Assembly: GCA_964520985.1 (NCBI GenBank)
Contig: CAZFPB010000001.1
Span: forward strand, 496,001-560,000
Length of the DNA: 64,000 bases
Origin: CAYSGL01 sp964520985
GTDB lineage: Bacteria > Pseudomonadota > Alphaproteobacteria > Micavibrionales > Micavibrionaceae
Reading direction: 5' to 3'
A program made the position numbers and the translations under genes. How positions within the stretch are numbered: the first letter of the stretch is position 1; every line of letters starts with the position of its first letter. A model generated the notes under the pieces. The model saw only the letters and a list, made by a program, of their open reading frames with translations, did no database searches and was not told where the DNA came from. Below, piece after piece: positions 8,411 through 17,913 of this stretch.

Positions 8411-9814
8411 ATGAGCGATAAAAATTTTGATGTAGTAGTGATGGGTGGCGGTCCTGGTGGGTATGTTGCGGCGATCCGCGCCGCGCAGCTGGGTATGAAA
8501 GTGGCCGTGGTGGAAGCAAACCATCTAGGCGGGATCTGCCTGAACTGGGGATGTATTCCGACCAAGGCGCTGCTCCGCACATCGGAAGTCCATCATCTGA
8601 TCCAGCACGCGGAGCAGTTTGGCATCACGGTTGGCAATGTCTCGTTCGATCTGAAAAAAGTGGTGGAACGCTCGCGCGGTGTGGCCAAGCAATTGTCGGG
8701 CGGGATCGGCCATCTGCTCAAGAAAAACAAAGTCACAGTGTTTGATGCGTATGCCAAGCTGGCAGGCAAGGGCAAAGTCGTTCTGGAGAAGGATGGCAAA
8801 AAAATTGATGAGCTGACAGGAAAGCATATCATTATCGCGACAGGCGCGCGCGCCCGTGTGCTGCCGGGCCTTGAGCCTGACGGCAAGCTGGTATGGACAT
8901 ACCGTGAGGCAATGGTGCCGGATGTCATGCCGAAATCCATTCTGGTGGTCGGCTCGGGCGCGATCGGCATTGAGTTCGCCAGCTTCTATCGCAATCTGGG
9001 CGCCGAGGTCACTGTGGTTGAGGTGATGGACCGCGTGCTGCCGGTGGAAGATGAAGAAGTCTCCGTCTTCGCGCGCAAGCAGTTTGAAAAGCAGGGCATG
9101 AAAATCATGACCAGCGCCAAAACCGCCAAGCTGGAAAAAGGCGCTAACAATGTCACCGTTCATGTGGAAGTGGGCGGCAAGACGGAAAAGATTGTTGTTG
9201 ACCGCGTTATCATGGCGGTGGGCATTTCGCCGAACACGGACAATATCGGTCTAGAAAACGTGCCGGGCGTGAAGCTCGATCGCGGTCATATCGTCACAGA
9301 CGGTTACCTGAAAACAGGCGAACCGGGGGTCTATGCGATTGGCGATTGCGCGGGCGCACCTTGGCTGGCGCACAAGGCGTCGCATGAAGGCGTGATCTGC
9401 GTTGAGAAAATTGCGGGTGAAAAAGATGTGCACCCGATGGATAAGTTGAACATTCCGGGCTGCACTTACTGCATGCCGCAGGTGGCATCGGTCGGACTGA
9501 CCGAGAAGGCCGCCAAGGAAAAAGGCTATACGCTGAAAGTCGGCCGCTTCCCGTTCATGGGGAATGGCAAGGCGATTGCGCTTGGCGAGCCGGAAGGATT
9601 CGTCAAAACCGTGTTCGATGCCAAAACGGGCGAGCTGCTGGGCGCGCACATGGTTGGCGCGGAAGTCACCGAAATGATTCAGGGCTACGTCATCGGCAAA
9701 ACCGCCGAACTGACCGAGGCCGAATTCATGCACACGATCTTCCCACACCCGACACTGTCAGAGATGATGCATGAAAGCGTTTTGAGCGCCTACGGAAAAG
9801 CGATACACTTCTAA
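8411..9814 (+). CDS. lpdA: Dihydrolipoamide dehydrogenase (E3)
   Basis: A flavoprotein that reoxidises dihydrolipoamide in the pyruvate (and 2-oxoglutarate) dehydrogenase complexes, passing electrons to NAD. The 467-residue length is standard. The FAD-binding GGGPGGYVAAIRAAQLG, the redox disulfide Cys43/Cys48 (GGICLNWGCIPTKAL), the NAD-binding VGSGAIGIEFASFY and the catalytic His446 in the HPTLSE motif are all seen. It serves the pdhABC products encoded upstream. Confidence 0.97.
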   Translation: MSDKNFDVVVMGGGPGGYVAAIRAAQLGMKVAVVEANHLGGICLNWGCIPTKALLRTSEVHHLIQHAEQFGITVGNVSFDLKKVVERSRGVAKQLSGGIGHLLKKNKVTVFDAYAKLAGKGKVVLEKDGKKIDELTGKHIIIATGARARVLPGLEPDGKLVWTYREAMVPDVMPKSILVVGSGAIGIEFASFYRNLGAEVTVVEVMDRVLPVEDEEVSVFARKQFEKQGMKIMTSAKTAKLEKGANNVTVHVEVGGKTEKIVVDRVIMAVGISPNTDNIGLENVPGVKLDRGHIVTDGYLKTGEPGVYAIGDCAGAPWLAHKASHEGVICVEKIAGEKDVHPMDKLNIPGCTYCMPQVASVGLTEKAAKEKGYTLKVGRFPFMGNGKAIALGEPEGFVKTVFDAKTGELLGAHMVGAEVTEMIQGYVIGKTAELTEAEFMHTIFPHPTLSEMMHESVLSAYGKAIHF

Positions 9815-9834
9815 GGTCTGATGGGGAGGGAAGT

Positions 9835-10245
9835 ATGCCTTGGAGTGATGATGTTCCGAATGAACAGTCGGTATTATTAGAGGTCGGCCCAAAAACGCTT
9901 GAGCCGCCATCGACGTTCGAGCTCCTTGTAAGCTCACTGCTTCGTTTCTTCCGCAATACGCTGATCATCTGCTATGTCCTCATGGGTGTGTTGGCCGGAT
10001 CGTGGTGGGCTGGCTGGCTGGGTGATGATTGCCGCTATAATGGCAGTGTTGTTGCTGGATGCAATTTCCTCGGTCTTTTTAGTGTCGATGGCATTGCGGA
10101 TCTCATTTTAACCCCCTTTGTTCTGCCAGTTATCGGCCTGTTCGTCGGTCTGGTTGCGCCCTTTATGCATGCCTTCACGCTCACTATGTTTTTCTGGCCC
10201 CCTTATGCCGTAGTGAAATTTTTAATCAGATTTTTACGACGCTAA
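9835..10245 (+). CDS. Small membrane protein of unknown function
   Basis: 136 residues with a GGGAGGGAA ribosome site. A soluble N-terminus of about 37 residues precedes two or three hydrophobic stretches (ICYVLMGVLAGSWWAGWL, the LILTPFVLPVIGLFVGLV region and a final aromatic-rich segment). A Cys pair (CRYNGSVVAGC) lies between the first two and could form a disulfide if exposed. No family recognised. Confidence 0.65.
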   Translation: MPWSDDVPNEQSVLLEVGPKTLEPPSTFELLVSSLLRFFRNTLIICYVLMGVLAGSWWAGWLGDDCRYNGSVVAGCNFLGLFSVDGIADLILTPFVLPVIGLFVGLVAPFMHAFTLTMFFWPPYAVVKFLIRFLRR

Positions 10246-10335
10246 ATATCTGCCACAATATTGTCACGATAGATTTGTTGACGTAAGGCCCGGCTATCCC
10301 TTATTGCGAAGCAAGATTTTGGCTTCGGGGGTAAC

Positions 10336-10794
10336 ATGTTCAATTTTTCACGCTTTGTGGCGCCTTTGTTCGGTGCCGATAAAAACGCTCAGCCTGTCGC
10401 TTTCATGAAAGCGTTCAGGATGGCGACGCAACCGATCGTAAATGGAGAGGGGCGACGCCTTTGGGTGACGCCGGAGGGCGGTACAGTCCGTATTAAGCTT
10501 AGCCAGGATATCTCGCCATTACCTTCGAAGGGCGATCGTTTCCTGATCGAAAAGATCGTCGCCGAAACACCGGGTAAGGGACACGGCAGCGCCGCCATGG
10601 GCATGCTGAGCCAATTGGCGGATGAGCATTTCATGCATTTAGCCATGTACGTCAATCCGATCGAGCATAAGGCCAAGGATGAAGAAGCCTTGCGCCGCTG
10701 GGCTGCGCAACACTCTTTTGAAGAGTACGGCTGGCCAAGCAACCTGTTCTGGCGCGATCCTAACCCAGCGCCAAAGGAACTGAAACCGGCTTAA
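10336..10794 (+). CDS. GNAT-fold-like protein
   Basis: 152 residues. The central FLIEKIVAETPGKGHGSAAM stretch resembles the GNAT acetyl-CoA loop (strand, then a Q/RxxGxG/A-like turn GKGHGSAAMGML). It is followed by a helix, a strand and RRWAAQHSFEEYG, typical of the last GNAT segments. This is a pattern reading; substrate is unknown. It lies alone between two membrane-protein genes. Confidence 0.6.
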   Translation: MFNFSRFVAPLFGADKNAQPVAFMKAFRMATQPIVNGEGRRLWVTPEGGTVRIKLSQDISPLPSKGDRFLIEKIVAETPGKGHGSAAMGMLSQLADEHFMHLAMYVNPIEHKAKDEEALRRWAAQHSFEEYGWPSNLFWRDPNPAPKELKPA

Positions 10795-10825
10795 CTCCGT
10801 TAGCTTTTCCGTAAAGGGAGGCCGC

Positions 10826-11728
10826 ATGAGCTTTGTCAAAAAACTAGTAGGACCCGATGAGAAACTCATCGGCATCGCACGCCTTCACTGGATTTATGGG
10901 GTAAAAGGCCTCATGTGGCTGGGCGCTATGATCGCTTTAGGCGGCGGCGCAAACTGGGCGATGAAGTATTTGCTAGGCAGTATATTGATGTCTCCCGGCG
11001 CGGCGGGTCTATTGACGATTGGTAGCTCCGTCTTCTGGATCTGCCTTGCGCTCGGTGTCTGTTTGTTCCTGATGTATTTTATCATGATGCTGGCCACGGA
11101 AATCGGTTTGACCGACCGCCGGGTCATTTACAAGACCGGCTTGCTGTTTGTGAAGACCGAAGGGCTGGATCTGGAAGAGATTAAAGGCGTCTTTGTCGAC
11201 AATGAGATTTTCGGGCGTATGCTGAATTACGGCACGATAAAATTCGATTCCCGCTTCGTTCAGGATTTGCAGTTGCCGGCCGTGGCCGACCCTTATCGCT
11301 TGGTCAAAGCCTTAAACGATCAGCGCTCGAAAATGAAAGATGAGGGTATTCATCTGGTCGTGGAAGAGGACAAGCGCCATACGGTTGTGAACAAGCTGGA
11401 AGAGAAACTGGAAGATACCCCGCCGCCGCCCGCGCCATCACTGGAGGATCGCCAGTATAAAACCCTCGATAATCTGGATCCTATCGGGATGATTGAAGAT
11501 ATCGCGCAGGAAACGCAGGAGGCCCGCCATAAGATTGAAGCGGAGACTGGAGTCAGCGGAAAGCCTATGGTGCCCGAAGAAGCCTCCCCAAAAGCCCCGT
11601 TTTCGTTCAAACCTGGTGCAGTGCAGCAGGGCAAGGAAGAGCCTGAAAAGCCTGAATCAGGTCCAATCGTATTTGCCGAATTGAAGGAAGGCGTCATGGA
11701 CGAATTCGCCGAAAGCACTCGTCATTAG
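10826..11728 (+). CDS. PH-domain (bPH2) membrane protein
   Basis: 300 residues. Two membrane segments (about 33-57 and 64-88) are followed by a YdbS/bPH2-like pleckstrin-homology domain (about 92-175). The sequence EIGLTDRRVIYKTGLLFVKT and the SRFVQDLQLPAVADPY stretch are typical. The last 110 residues are Pro/Glu-rich and look disordered, ending in an acidic tail. A GGGAGG site lies ahead of the ATG. No direct partner is visible. Confidence 0.8.
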   Translation: MSFVKKLVGPDEKLIGIARLHWIYGVKGLMWLGAMIALGGGANWAMKYLLGSILMSPGAAGLLTIGSSVFWICLALGVCLFLMYFIMMLATEIGLTDRRVIYKTGLLFVKTEGLDLEEIKGVFVDNEIFGRMLNYGTIKFDSRFVQDLQLPAVADPYRLVKALNDQRSKMKDEGIHLVVEEDKRHTVVNKLEEKLEDTPPPPAPSLEDRQYKTLDNLDPIGMIEDIAQETQEARHKIEAETGVSGKPMVPEEASPKAPFSFKPGAVQQGKEEPEKPESGPIVFAELKEGVMDEFAESTRH

Positions 11729-11777
11729 GCCTTAGAATTTCCTTCCATTTTGCCGGGTGAATGCCTATTTTGAGGGC

Positions 11778-12746
11778 ATGACGTATGACCCGACTTTGCT
11801 GGACCGCGCCAAGCGCCACCCGGAAAAACAAAAGAACACGGATAAACCGATGGGCAAAAAGCCCGATTGGATTCGCGTCAAGGCGCCGCAGGGCAAGGTC
11901 TATTCTGAAACACTCGCTACCGTTAAAGGCCTGAAGCTTACGACGGTGTGTGAAGAAGCCGGGTGCCCGAACATCGGCGAATGCTGGGATAAAAAACACG
12001 CGACTTTTATGATTATGGGCGAGGTGTGTACGCGCGCCTGTTCGTTCTGCAATGTTGCTACGGGAAAACCAAAAGATCTGGATCAGTATGAGCCGTTGCG
12101 CGTGGGTGTGGCCGTCGCGCAGATGGGATTAAACCATGTGGTGATTACATCGGTCGATCGCGACGACTTGGCCGATTCTGGCGCGCGCCATTTTGTGAAA
12201 ACGATTGAAGCGCTGCGCTTTAAAGCACCCAACACCACCATTGAAATTCTGCCCGGCGATTTTCGCGGCAAGCAGGAAGATATTGATAGCGTGATTAAAG
12301 CAAAACCGGATGTGTTCAACCACAACATGGAAACCGTGCCGCGTCTGTACCCGACCGTTCGCCCGGGCGCGCGCTATTTCAGATCGCTGCAATTATTATC
12401 GCGGGTGAAGCAGGTTGATCCGACCATTTTTACCAAGTCCGGCATGATGGTTGGTCTTGGCGAGACCAAAGAAGAAATCGGGCAGGTGATGGACGATCTG
12501 CGCGCCGCGGATGTGGATTTTATCACGATCGGGCAGTATCTTCAGCCTACGCCGAAGCATGCGGCGGTCGATCGTTTCTGGACGCCCGAAGAATTTGAGG
12601 GATTGGAAAAGATGGCGCGCGCCAAAGGGTTTCTGATGGTCTCCGCCACGCCGCTGACCCGCAGCTCGTACCACGCCGGGGATGATTTCGCGCGCCTCAA
12701 AGCCGCCCGGGAGGCCAAACTCAATCCGCCGCTTGCCGCTGAATAG
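11778..12746 (+). CDS. lipA: Lipoyl synthase
   Basis: A radical-SAM enzyme that inserts two sulfurs into octanoyl groups on lipoyl domains such as those of PdhB and PdhC. The auxiliary cluster cysteines (CEEAGCPNIGEC) and the radical-SAM cluster (CTRACSFC) are both seen, with a normal C-terminal region. The start is uncertain. ATG 11778 gives MTYDPTLLDRAKRHPEKQ but its GAGGG is very close; GTG 11757 is an in-frame alternative without a clear ribosome site. Placement beside the PDH genes it serves fits. The stop is 2 bases before the next gene. Confidence 0.97.
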   Translation: MTYDPTLLDRAKRHPEKQKNTDKPMGKKPDWIRVKAPQGKVYSETLATVKGLKLTTVCEEAGCPNIGECWDKKHATFMIMGEVCTRACSFCNVATGKPKDLDQYEPLRVGVAVAQMGLNHVVITSVDRDDLADSGARHFVKTIEALRFKAPNTTIEILPGDFRGKQEDIDSVIKAKPDVFNHNMETVPRLYPTVRPGARYFRSLQLLSRVKQVDPTIFTKSGMMVGLGETKEEIGQVMDDLRAADVDFITIGQYLQPTPKHAAVDRFWTPEEFEGLEKMARAKGFLMVSATPLTRSSYHAGDDFARLKAAREAKLNPPLAAE

Positions 12747-12748
12747 AT

Positions 12749-13183
12749 ATGCTCAAACATATCGAGCAAAAGCATCTGCCCTATACGCCTGAACAGATGT
12801 TTGATCTGGTAGCCGATGTCGGGAAGTATCAGGAATTTACACCCTGGTGCATTGCCTCGCGCATTAACCGGGTGGAGAGTGAGAGCGTTTTTTATGCCGA
12901 TCTGGTGGTGGGCTATAAAATGTTTCGCGAGCGGTTCACGTCGAAGGTCGTGCTCGACCGCCCGAACAGCCTCCATATTGAATATCTCAAAGGACCGCTG
13001 AAAAATTTGAAAAATAACTGGGTGTTTATTCGCCAGCCGGATAATAGCTGCGTCATCGATTTTACGGTGGAGTTTGAATTTTCCAACGTCGCCTTGCAGG
13101 CTCTTGCCAATATGTTTTTCAACGAAGTGGTGAAACGCATGGTCGGCTCGTTTGAAATGCGCGCCAAAGAATTGTATGGTTAG
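12749..13183 (+). CDS. Coq10/RatA-type START-domain protein
   Basis: 144 residues of the SRPBCC (START-like) superfamily, Coq10/RatA branch. It opens with HIEQKHLPYTPEQMFDLVAD and contains KYQEFTPWCIASRI, both typical. Eukaryotic Coq10 binds ubiquinone and helps respiration. The E. coli homologue RatA has been described as a toxin affecting ribosome assembly, but no antitoxin-like gene lies beside it here. Its position right after lipA is common in alphaproteobacteria, supporting the Coq10-like role. Confidence 0.88.
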   Translation: MLKHIEQKHLPYTPEQMFDLVADVGKYQEFTPWCIASRINRVESESVFYADLVVGYKMFRERFTSKVVLDRPNSLHIEYLKGPLKNLKNNWVFIRQPDNSCVIDFTVEFEFSNVALQALANMFFNEVVKRMVGSFEMRAKELYG

Positions 13184-13208
13184 TGTCTAAATTAAAAGGA
13201 GTAATGCT

Positions 13209-13418
13209 ATGTCTGATAATGTTTCCAACCTGATGGATGCCTGGCTCAAGAAGCGAGGTCTTGGTTTTTCTTTTATCCCCAACTCGAAGGGGTATCCCTT
13301 ATACAAAGATCCTGCAGCCGGAGGCGGCGCCGACGCTAAAACCACTCCTGCGGTTTCAGATCTAGGAATCCGCTATCTTCGCAACCATTATGGCCCGGCA
13401 TTTCAGCGCCAGCCATAG
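13209..13418 (+). CDS. Small hypothetical protein
   Basis: 69 residues with a good AAAAGGAG site. Gly-rich in the middle (PAAGGGADAK), no membrane segment, no family recognised. Starts 25 bases after the Coq10-like gene. Confidence 0.55.
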   Translation: MSDNVSNLMDAWLKKRGLGFSFIPNSKGYPLYKDPAAGGGADAKTTPAVSDLGIRYLRNHYGPAFQRQP

Positions 13419-13476
13419 AATAAACGCCCCACTGGGGATTGCGCCAAACCCTTGAGTCGCCTATAAAAACAGGGCA

Positions 13477-14514
13477 ATGCGCATTCTTTATATTGGCAAT
13501 ATTCAAGGATTCACCAACCCGGCGAAGTATTACTTTACGCCGCAAAAACTCATGAACGGTTTTTCCCGCCTGGGTCATATGGTGTACGCGTTCAACGACC
13601 GCGATTTCGCGCGCTATTCCAATCCGTTCCGTTCGCAAAAATGGGGCATGAAGGCGCTCAATCAGGAAATTTTAAAAATCGCGCGCGAATTCAAACCGGA
13701 AATGGTCGTACTCGGCCACTGCAAAAATATTTCCAACGACACGTTGGCCGAGGTGCGCAAAATTTGTCCCGGCGTGCGGATGATGTATCGCAATGTTGAT
13801 CCGATCCATGCCGAAGCGCAAAATAACATCAACGACATCAAGCAGCGTGTTGGCCATGTCGAGGGGATTTTCATCACGACGGCGGGCGAGACGCTCGCGC
13901 AGTTTTCGCATCCCAAAACCAAGGTAAGCTTTTTCCCCAACCCGGTCGATCCGGCGGTGGAGCGTAAACGCGCGTTCGAGAATGAGAATGCCGATATCGA
14001 TTTCCTGTTTTTAGGCTCGACACTGCGCGACCACAAGCATGATCACCGTCAGAGCACTGCGGAATATCTGCTGGCGAACAAGGGAGATATTAACATTCAC
14101 ATTGGCGGCGCGGGGCAAAATGACGGGCGCGTGTTCGGCGCGGCTTATTACGATCTGCTGGAGCGCGCCAAGATGGGGCTGTGTACTAACAAGACCAATG
14201 ACTATTACCTATATGCTTCTGGGCGGATGAGCCAGTATATGGCATCAGGTTTGCTGGCGTTTATTCCGCAAGGCGCACAGTTTGAAGATATTTTTGGCGC
14301 TGATTCTTTTGTCAGTTTTACCAGCGATGAAGAGCTGCTCGACAAAATCCGCTATTACGCGGCGCATGATGGCGAGCGCAAATTGATCGCGCAGCGCGGC
14401 TATGAAAAAATCCATGAGTATTTCAATGTTGATAAAATCTGCCAGTACATGATCGAGACGATTTTCGATCTGCCGCTGTCGCAAGACTATCGCTGGCCGA
14501 CGAAGACCTATTAA
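13477..14514 (+). CDS. CgeB-like glycosyltransferase
   Basis: 345 residues resembling the CgeB / spore-maturation-type glycosyltransferases of the GT-B fold. It opens MRILYIGNIQGFTNPAKYY. A C-terminal GT-B nucleotide-sugar region (CTNKTNDYYLYASGRMSQYM, then a helix after SGLLAFIPQG) is followed by the usual closing EKIHEYFNVDKICQYM. The pairing with the membrane ligase-like gene that starts 2 bases after it suggests work on a surface polysaccharide or lipid-linked glycan. Donor and acceptor are unknown. Confidence 0.8.
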   Translation: MRILYIGNIQGFTNPAKYYFTPQKLMNGFSRLGHMVYAFNDRDFARYSNPFRSQKWGMKALNQEILKIAREFKPEMVVLGHCKNISNDTLAEVRKICPGVRMMYRNVDPIHAEAQNNINDIKQRVGHVEGIFITTAGETLAQFSHPKTKVSFFPNPVDPAVERKRAFENENADIDFLFLGSTLRDHKHDHRQSTAEYLLANKGDINIHIGGAGQNDGRVFGAAYYDLLERAKMGLCTNKTNDYYLYASGRMSQYMASGLLAFIPQGAQFEDIFGADSFVSFTSDEELLDKIRYYAAHDGERKLIAQRGYEKIHEYFNVDKICQYMIETIFDLPLSQDYRWPTKTY

Positions 14515-14516
14515 GC

Positions 14517-15719
14517 ATGCTGGACGCGATCAAAAAGAATTGCTGCGACTATAAATGTGCCCTGCCGTTCATTCTGCTCATGGCGACATCGTTCTTCTTG
14601 CCGACGGCCGGGCACCGGATCGTTTTTTATGCACTGGTGCCGTTTCTGGGGTATTTCATTTATCAACAGCGCGACCATTTAAAAGAAACGCTGAATACCT
14701 ACAGCTTCAAGTTTCTCGTCGTTTACCTCGGATATTTTCTGCTTAGTCTGCTATGGAGCGAGCCAGCACCGCTGGAAGATGTGGTGCGCATCTGGCGAGA
14801 TATGACCTGTATCTTGGTTTTTACGCTCTCGCTGTCACTTTTTTTGCAAAAGCCACCAAGCATGAACGTGGAAAAAGCGGCCTTCTGGTTTTCCGGCATC
14901 GTTCTTTTATTTGCGATAGGGTTGATTGGCTACTTCCTGATGCAGGGGCTCGACTTTGAAACAGGCCGTCTTGAAGGCGTAGGACGTTATGAGAATCCGA
15001 TTCACTTTGCATATCTTTTAAGCTTTGCCGTTCTCATCCTGCTGAGCTTTGATGGGATGAATACGCGCTTTAAGCAAGTGTTGCGCTTTGGCATTATCAT
15101 TCTCTGTCTTGTGTGCATTTTCCTCAGCGGGACGCGCGCCGTGCTGGTCGGGATTGTTGGCTGCGTTATTCTGCTCGGCCTTCTGGGACGCAGGCAGCTA
15201 GCGCTTATTTTAAGCGGTCTATGTCTGATCGCCGTCCTTGCCAGCTGTGTCATCTGGGATTTTTCGGCGGGTAATTATCTGAAGCGCGCAGACAGCAATC
15301 GCTTTGGTATCTGGAGCGAAGTCATCCAGCACGTTGAAGAAAAGCCGGTGCTGGGGCATGGAATTGCGACAGAGCCGCGTTTCTATAAAGAACGTGAAAG
15401 CGGGTGGAAGTCGACGCATAACGCATTCCTGGGCCATGCTTACACGGGCGGGACAATCGGACTGGTTCTTTATCTGGCGCTGCTGGGCAATATGATGATG
15501 CAGAGCCTGCGCCGTTACTACACGCAAAAGAAAGCGCACGTGAAGCCAGAGCATCTGCTGTTCACCAATGCCACAATTTTACTGATCGGCAATCTGGTGT
15601 TTATCAGCCTGTTCAACTTCACGCATTTCCTCGGCGGGCTGCATATTCACTGGCTGATGTTCTGGGTGCCGTTCGCCATGGCGTGGGTGCTGGAAGTCGA
15701 GCAGAAAAAGATGCGTTAA
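14517..15719 (+). CDS. O-antigen ligase-like membrane protein
   Basis: 400 residues with about ten to twelve hydrophobic segments. The large loop at about 260-310 holds GHGIATEPRFYKERE followed by the THNAFLGHAYTGGTIGLVLY stretch. That is the hallmark of the Wzy_C / WaaL family (H-N-x-x-L-x-x, periplasmic loop). Such proteins ligate or polymerise O-antigen on lipid carriers. It starts 2 bases after the glycosyltransferase gene. The 3' end overlaps the convergent pncC stop by 4 bases. Confidence 0.85.
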   Translation: MLDAIKKNCCDYKCALPFILLMATSFFLPTAGHRIVFYALVPFLGYFIYQQRDHLKETLNTYSFKFLVVYLGYFLLSLLWSEPAPLEDVVRIWRDMTCILVFTLSLSLFLQKPPSMNVEKAAFWFSGIVLLFAIGLIGYFLMQGLDFETGRLEGVGRYENPIHFAYLLSFAVLILLSFDGMNTRFKQVLRFGIIILCLVCIFLSGTRAVLVGIVGCVILLGLLGRRQLALILSGLCLIAVLASCVIWDFSAGNYLKRADSNRFGIWSEVIQHVEEKPVLGHGIATEPRFYKERESGWKSTHNAFLGHAYTGGTIGLVLYLALLGNMMMQSLRRYYTQKKAHVKPEHLLFTNATILLIGNLVFISLFNFTHFLGGLHIHWLMFWVPFAMAWVLEVEQKKMR

Positions 15720-16189
15720 TCAAGCATCAGGCTTAACTGCGCCAGCGCCGTTTCCACTGCCTGCGTACGGATCGCAGCGCGGTCTCCTTCAAAAATATTT
15801 TTCGTCACATGCGGCGCGCCGCCTTTGATCGCCGTGCCGATATAAACAAGGCCAACGGGTTTTTCATCCGTGCCGCCAGTGGGTCCGGCGATGCCGGTGA
15901 CGGAGACGGCGATATCGGATGCCGAATGCTCAAGCAACCCCATCACCATTTCACCGGCGACTTCGCGGCTGACCGCGCCGAACTGATTGAGTGTGTTCAT
16001 CGATACGCCGAGATGATCGTGTTTGGCTTCGTTGGAGTAAGTAACAAAACCGCGATCAAAAATGGCGGAGGATCCGGCAAGATCGGTAATAGCGGCGGCG
16101 ATCATGCCGCCAGTGCAGCTTTCCGCCGTGGCGAGCTTCCAGCCTTTCAGGCGCAGTTTCCTGCTGAGGTCAATGACGGATGCCGACAT
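15716..16189 (-). CDS. pncC: Nicotinamide-nucleotide amidohydrolase (CinA C-terminal domain)
   Basis: 157 residues forming a stand-alone CinA-C domain, which deamidates NMN to NaMN in pyridine nucleotide recycling. Signatures are LATAESCTGGMIAAAITDLAG and SVTGIAGPTGGTDEKPVGLV. The N-terminal CinA (molybdopterin-binding-like) domain is absent, as in E. coli PncC/YgaD. It is last in the ispDF-pgpA-pncC operon and overlaps pgpA by 20 bases. Confidence 0.92.
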   Translation of the reverse strand: MSASVIDLSRKLRLKGWKLATAESCTGGMIAAAITDLAGSSAIFDRGFVTYSNEAKHDHLGVSMNTLNQFGAVSREVAGEMVMGLLEHSASDIAVSVTGIAGPTGGTDEKPVGLVYIGTAIKGGAPHVTKNIFEGDRAAIRTQAVETALAQLSLMLD

Positions 16190-16664
16190 AGGATAATACT
16201 ACCAGAATAAGCGCCACATAACCACCGGCAGCGAGATCGTCGAGCATGACAGAGGCAGGACCAATCAGTTTCTGGTCGAAATAATTGCACGGCCACGGTT
16301 TCAGAATGTCGAAGGCGCGAAAGAGGACAAATGCCAGAACGAGTGAGAGCGGCGTCAGGCTGGCGGCGAGCAGGGCGATCCACAGGCCAGCGACTTCATC
16401 AATGACGATATAGCCACCATCATGATCGCCGGTCATTGCTTCGACTTTGGCGGTCGCCCACCAGCCGAGCGGGATGATGACGGCTAGGCCGATTAGCAGG
16501 GCGGGGGCGCCGCCCAGCCACATCAGGGCCATGCCGAAAGGCAGACCGCCGAATGTTCCCCAGGTGCCAGGCGCCTGTTTCATCAGGCCGCAACCGAACC
16601 ACGTAGCCAGCCAGCTGGCGGGATGAGAAAAATCAAGTTTCCGAAGAATATCGCGGTTAATCAT
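16170..16664 (-). CDS. pgpA: Phosphatidylglycerophosphatase A
   Basis: 164 residues of the PgpA family, an inner-membrane phosphatase making phosphatidylglycerol from its phosphate. It has the family GTWGTFGGLPFG and EMxxD-like regions (VIDEVAGLWIALLA; FRAFDILKPWP), with about four hydrophobic stretches. Its ATG overlaps the ispDF stop as ATGA, so translation is coupled. Confidence 0.93.
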   Translation of the reverse strand: MINRDILRKLDFSHPASWLATWFGCGLMKQAPGTWGTFGGLPFGMALMWLGGAPALLIGLAVIIPLGWWATAKVEAMTGDHDGGYIVIDEVAGLWIALLAASLTPLSLVLAFVLFRAFDILKPWPCNYFDQKLIGPASVMLDDLAAGGYVALILVVLSYVGIRH

Positions 16665-17824
16665 CGCGGGAATTCCACCGAAACGACGACTTGGGCGGCT
16701 AAACCGAGTCCGGCACCAATATCGCCGAGTTTTTCCATGGTTGTGGCTTTCAAACCGACGCGATTAACGGGTAAATCCAGCAACTTGCTGATTTTTTGGC
16801 TGATTTGATCTCGGTATGGGCCGATTTTGGGGGTTTCTGCCTGAACGGAGATGTCGGCGTGGATGAGGCGGCCACCAGCGGCACGCACCCGGGAAAGCGC
16901 TTCGTTGACAAAAATCGTGCTGTCGGCATCTTTCCAGCGATTGTCGGAGGGTGGGAAGAGTTGGCCGATATCCCCACCGCCAATCGTGCCGAGCAGAGCG
17001 TCGGTCAGGGCGTGGAGAATGACATCGCCGTCCGAATGCGCCTCGATCGCCAGAGCATGAGGAACGTCGACCCCTCCTAGTTTGATTGTCGTGGCCGGAG
17101 CCGCGCTGAAACGGTGGATGTCGAAGCCCAGACCTGTGCGGGTTTCTACGTCCGGGGCCAGCAGTTTTGCGGCGCGGATCATGTCATCCGCCGTGGTGAT
17201 CTTGAAGTTCAAACGGTCCCCGTCAACAAGGGTCACTTTGTGTCCCATGGCGGCAATCATGCCCGCATCGTCGGTGAAATTATCGTTTGTTTTAAAATGG
17301 TTATGAGCCTTTTTTAACAGGCCGTATTGAAACGCTTGAGGGGTCTGAATGGATCGCAAATGATCTCGGTTGAGCCGGGTGTAATCGGCGGCTTCCACTA
17401 CCGTATCGTGAATAGCGGCGGCCAGTGTGGCGGCGCCGTCGGCAGCGGCGGCTTTCACGGAAGCCAAGATTGCCTCCCGGCGAATGAAGGGGCGGGCCGC
17501 GTCATGGATCACAATAATGTCTTCATCTGCAAGATTAGAATATTCCAGCATTCCTTTGTAAACACTATCTTTTCGTGTTTTTCCGCCAATAATGGGGGAG
17601 GGCAGATCGAGGCCTTGCGCCGCGTCCTGATACGCGCTGACCCATTCCGGATCGATGATGACACGGAGCGATTTTAGGCCGGGCAGTGAAAGAAAGGCAT
17701 CAAGCGTATGGCGCAGCACTGTTTTTCCATGCAGCGCCTGATATTGCTTGGGCAGGTCACCGCCAACGCGCGTTCCGGCGCCGGCGGCAGGGATCAGAAC
17801 GTAAAAACCGGGGGTGTCAGACAT
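16661..17824 (-). CDS. ispDF: Bifunctional IspD/IspF isoprenoid enzyme
   Basis: 387 residues fusing 2-C-methyl-D-erythritol 4-phosphate cytidylyltransferase (about 1-225, IPAAGAGTRVGGDLPKQY) with 2,4-cyclodiphosphate synthase (about 228-387). The IspF part shows GFDIHRF, EAHSDGDVILHALTDALL and the closing GLKATTMEKLGDIGAGLGLA. Both belong to the non-mevalonate (MEP) pathway. The fusion is common in alphaproteobacteria. It is the first gene of a three-gene overlapping operon. Confidence 0.97.
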   Translation of the reverse strand: MSDTPGFYVLIPAAGAGTRVGGDLPKQYQALHGKTVLRHTLDAFLSLPGLKSLRVIIDPEWVSAYQDAAQGLDLPSPIIGGKTRKDSVYKGMLEYSNLADEDIIVIHDAARPFIRREAILASVKAAAADGAATLAAAIHDTVVEAADYTRLNRDHLRSIQTPQAFQYGLLKKAHNHFKTNDNFTDDAGMIAAMGHKVTLVDGDRLNFKITTADDMIRAAKLLAPDVETRTGLGFDIHRFSAAPATTIKLGGVDVPHALAIEAHSDGDVILHALTDALLGTIGGGDIGQLFPPSDNRWKDADSTIFVNEALSRVRAAGGRLIHADISVQAETPKIGPYRDQISQKISKLLDLPVNRVGLKATTMEKLGDIGAGLGLAAQVVVSVEFPR

Positions 17825-17913
17825 GGGGTATCCCGTGAAAATGCTTGCTTTTTAGCCGTTTTTTCGTGGATAGTCTCATCCGGCCTTCCCGTCAACAAGG
17901 AACTGACATCCCT

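Noticed and set aside
12749..13183. RatA toxin of a toxin-antitoxin pair
   Set aside because: No RatB-like gene follows, and the lipA-linked position fits the Coq10-like role better.
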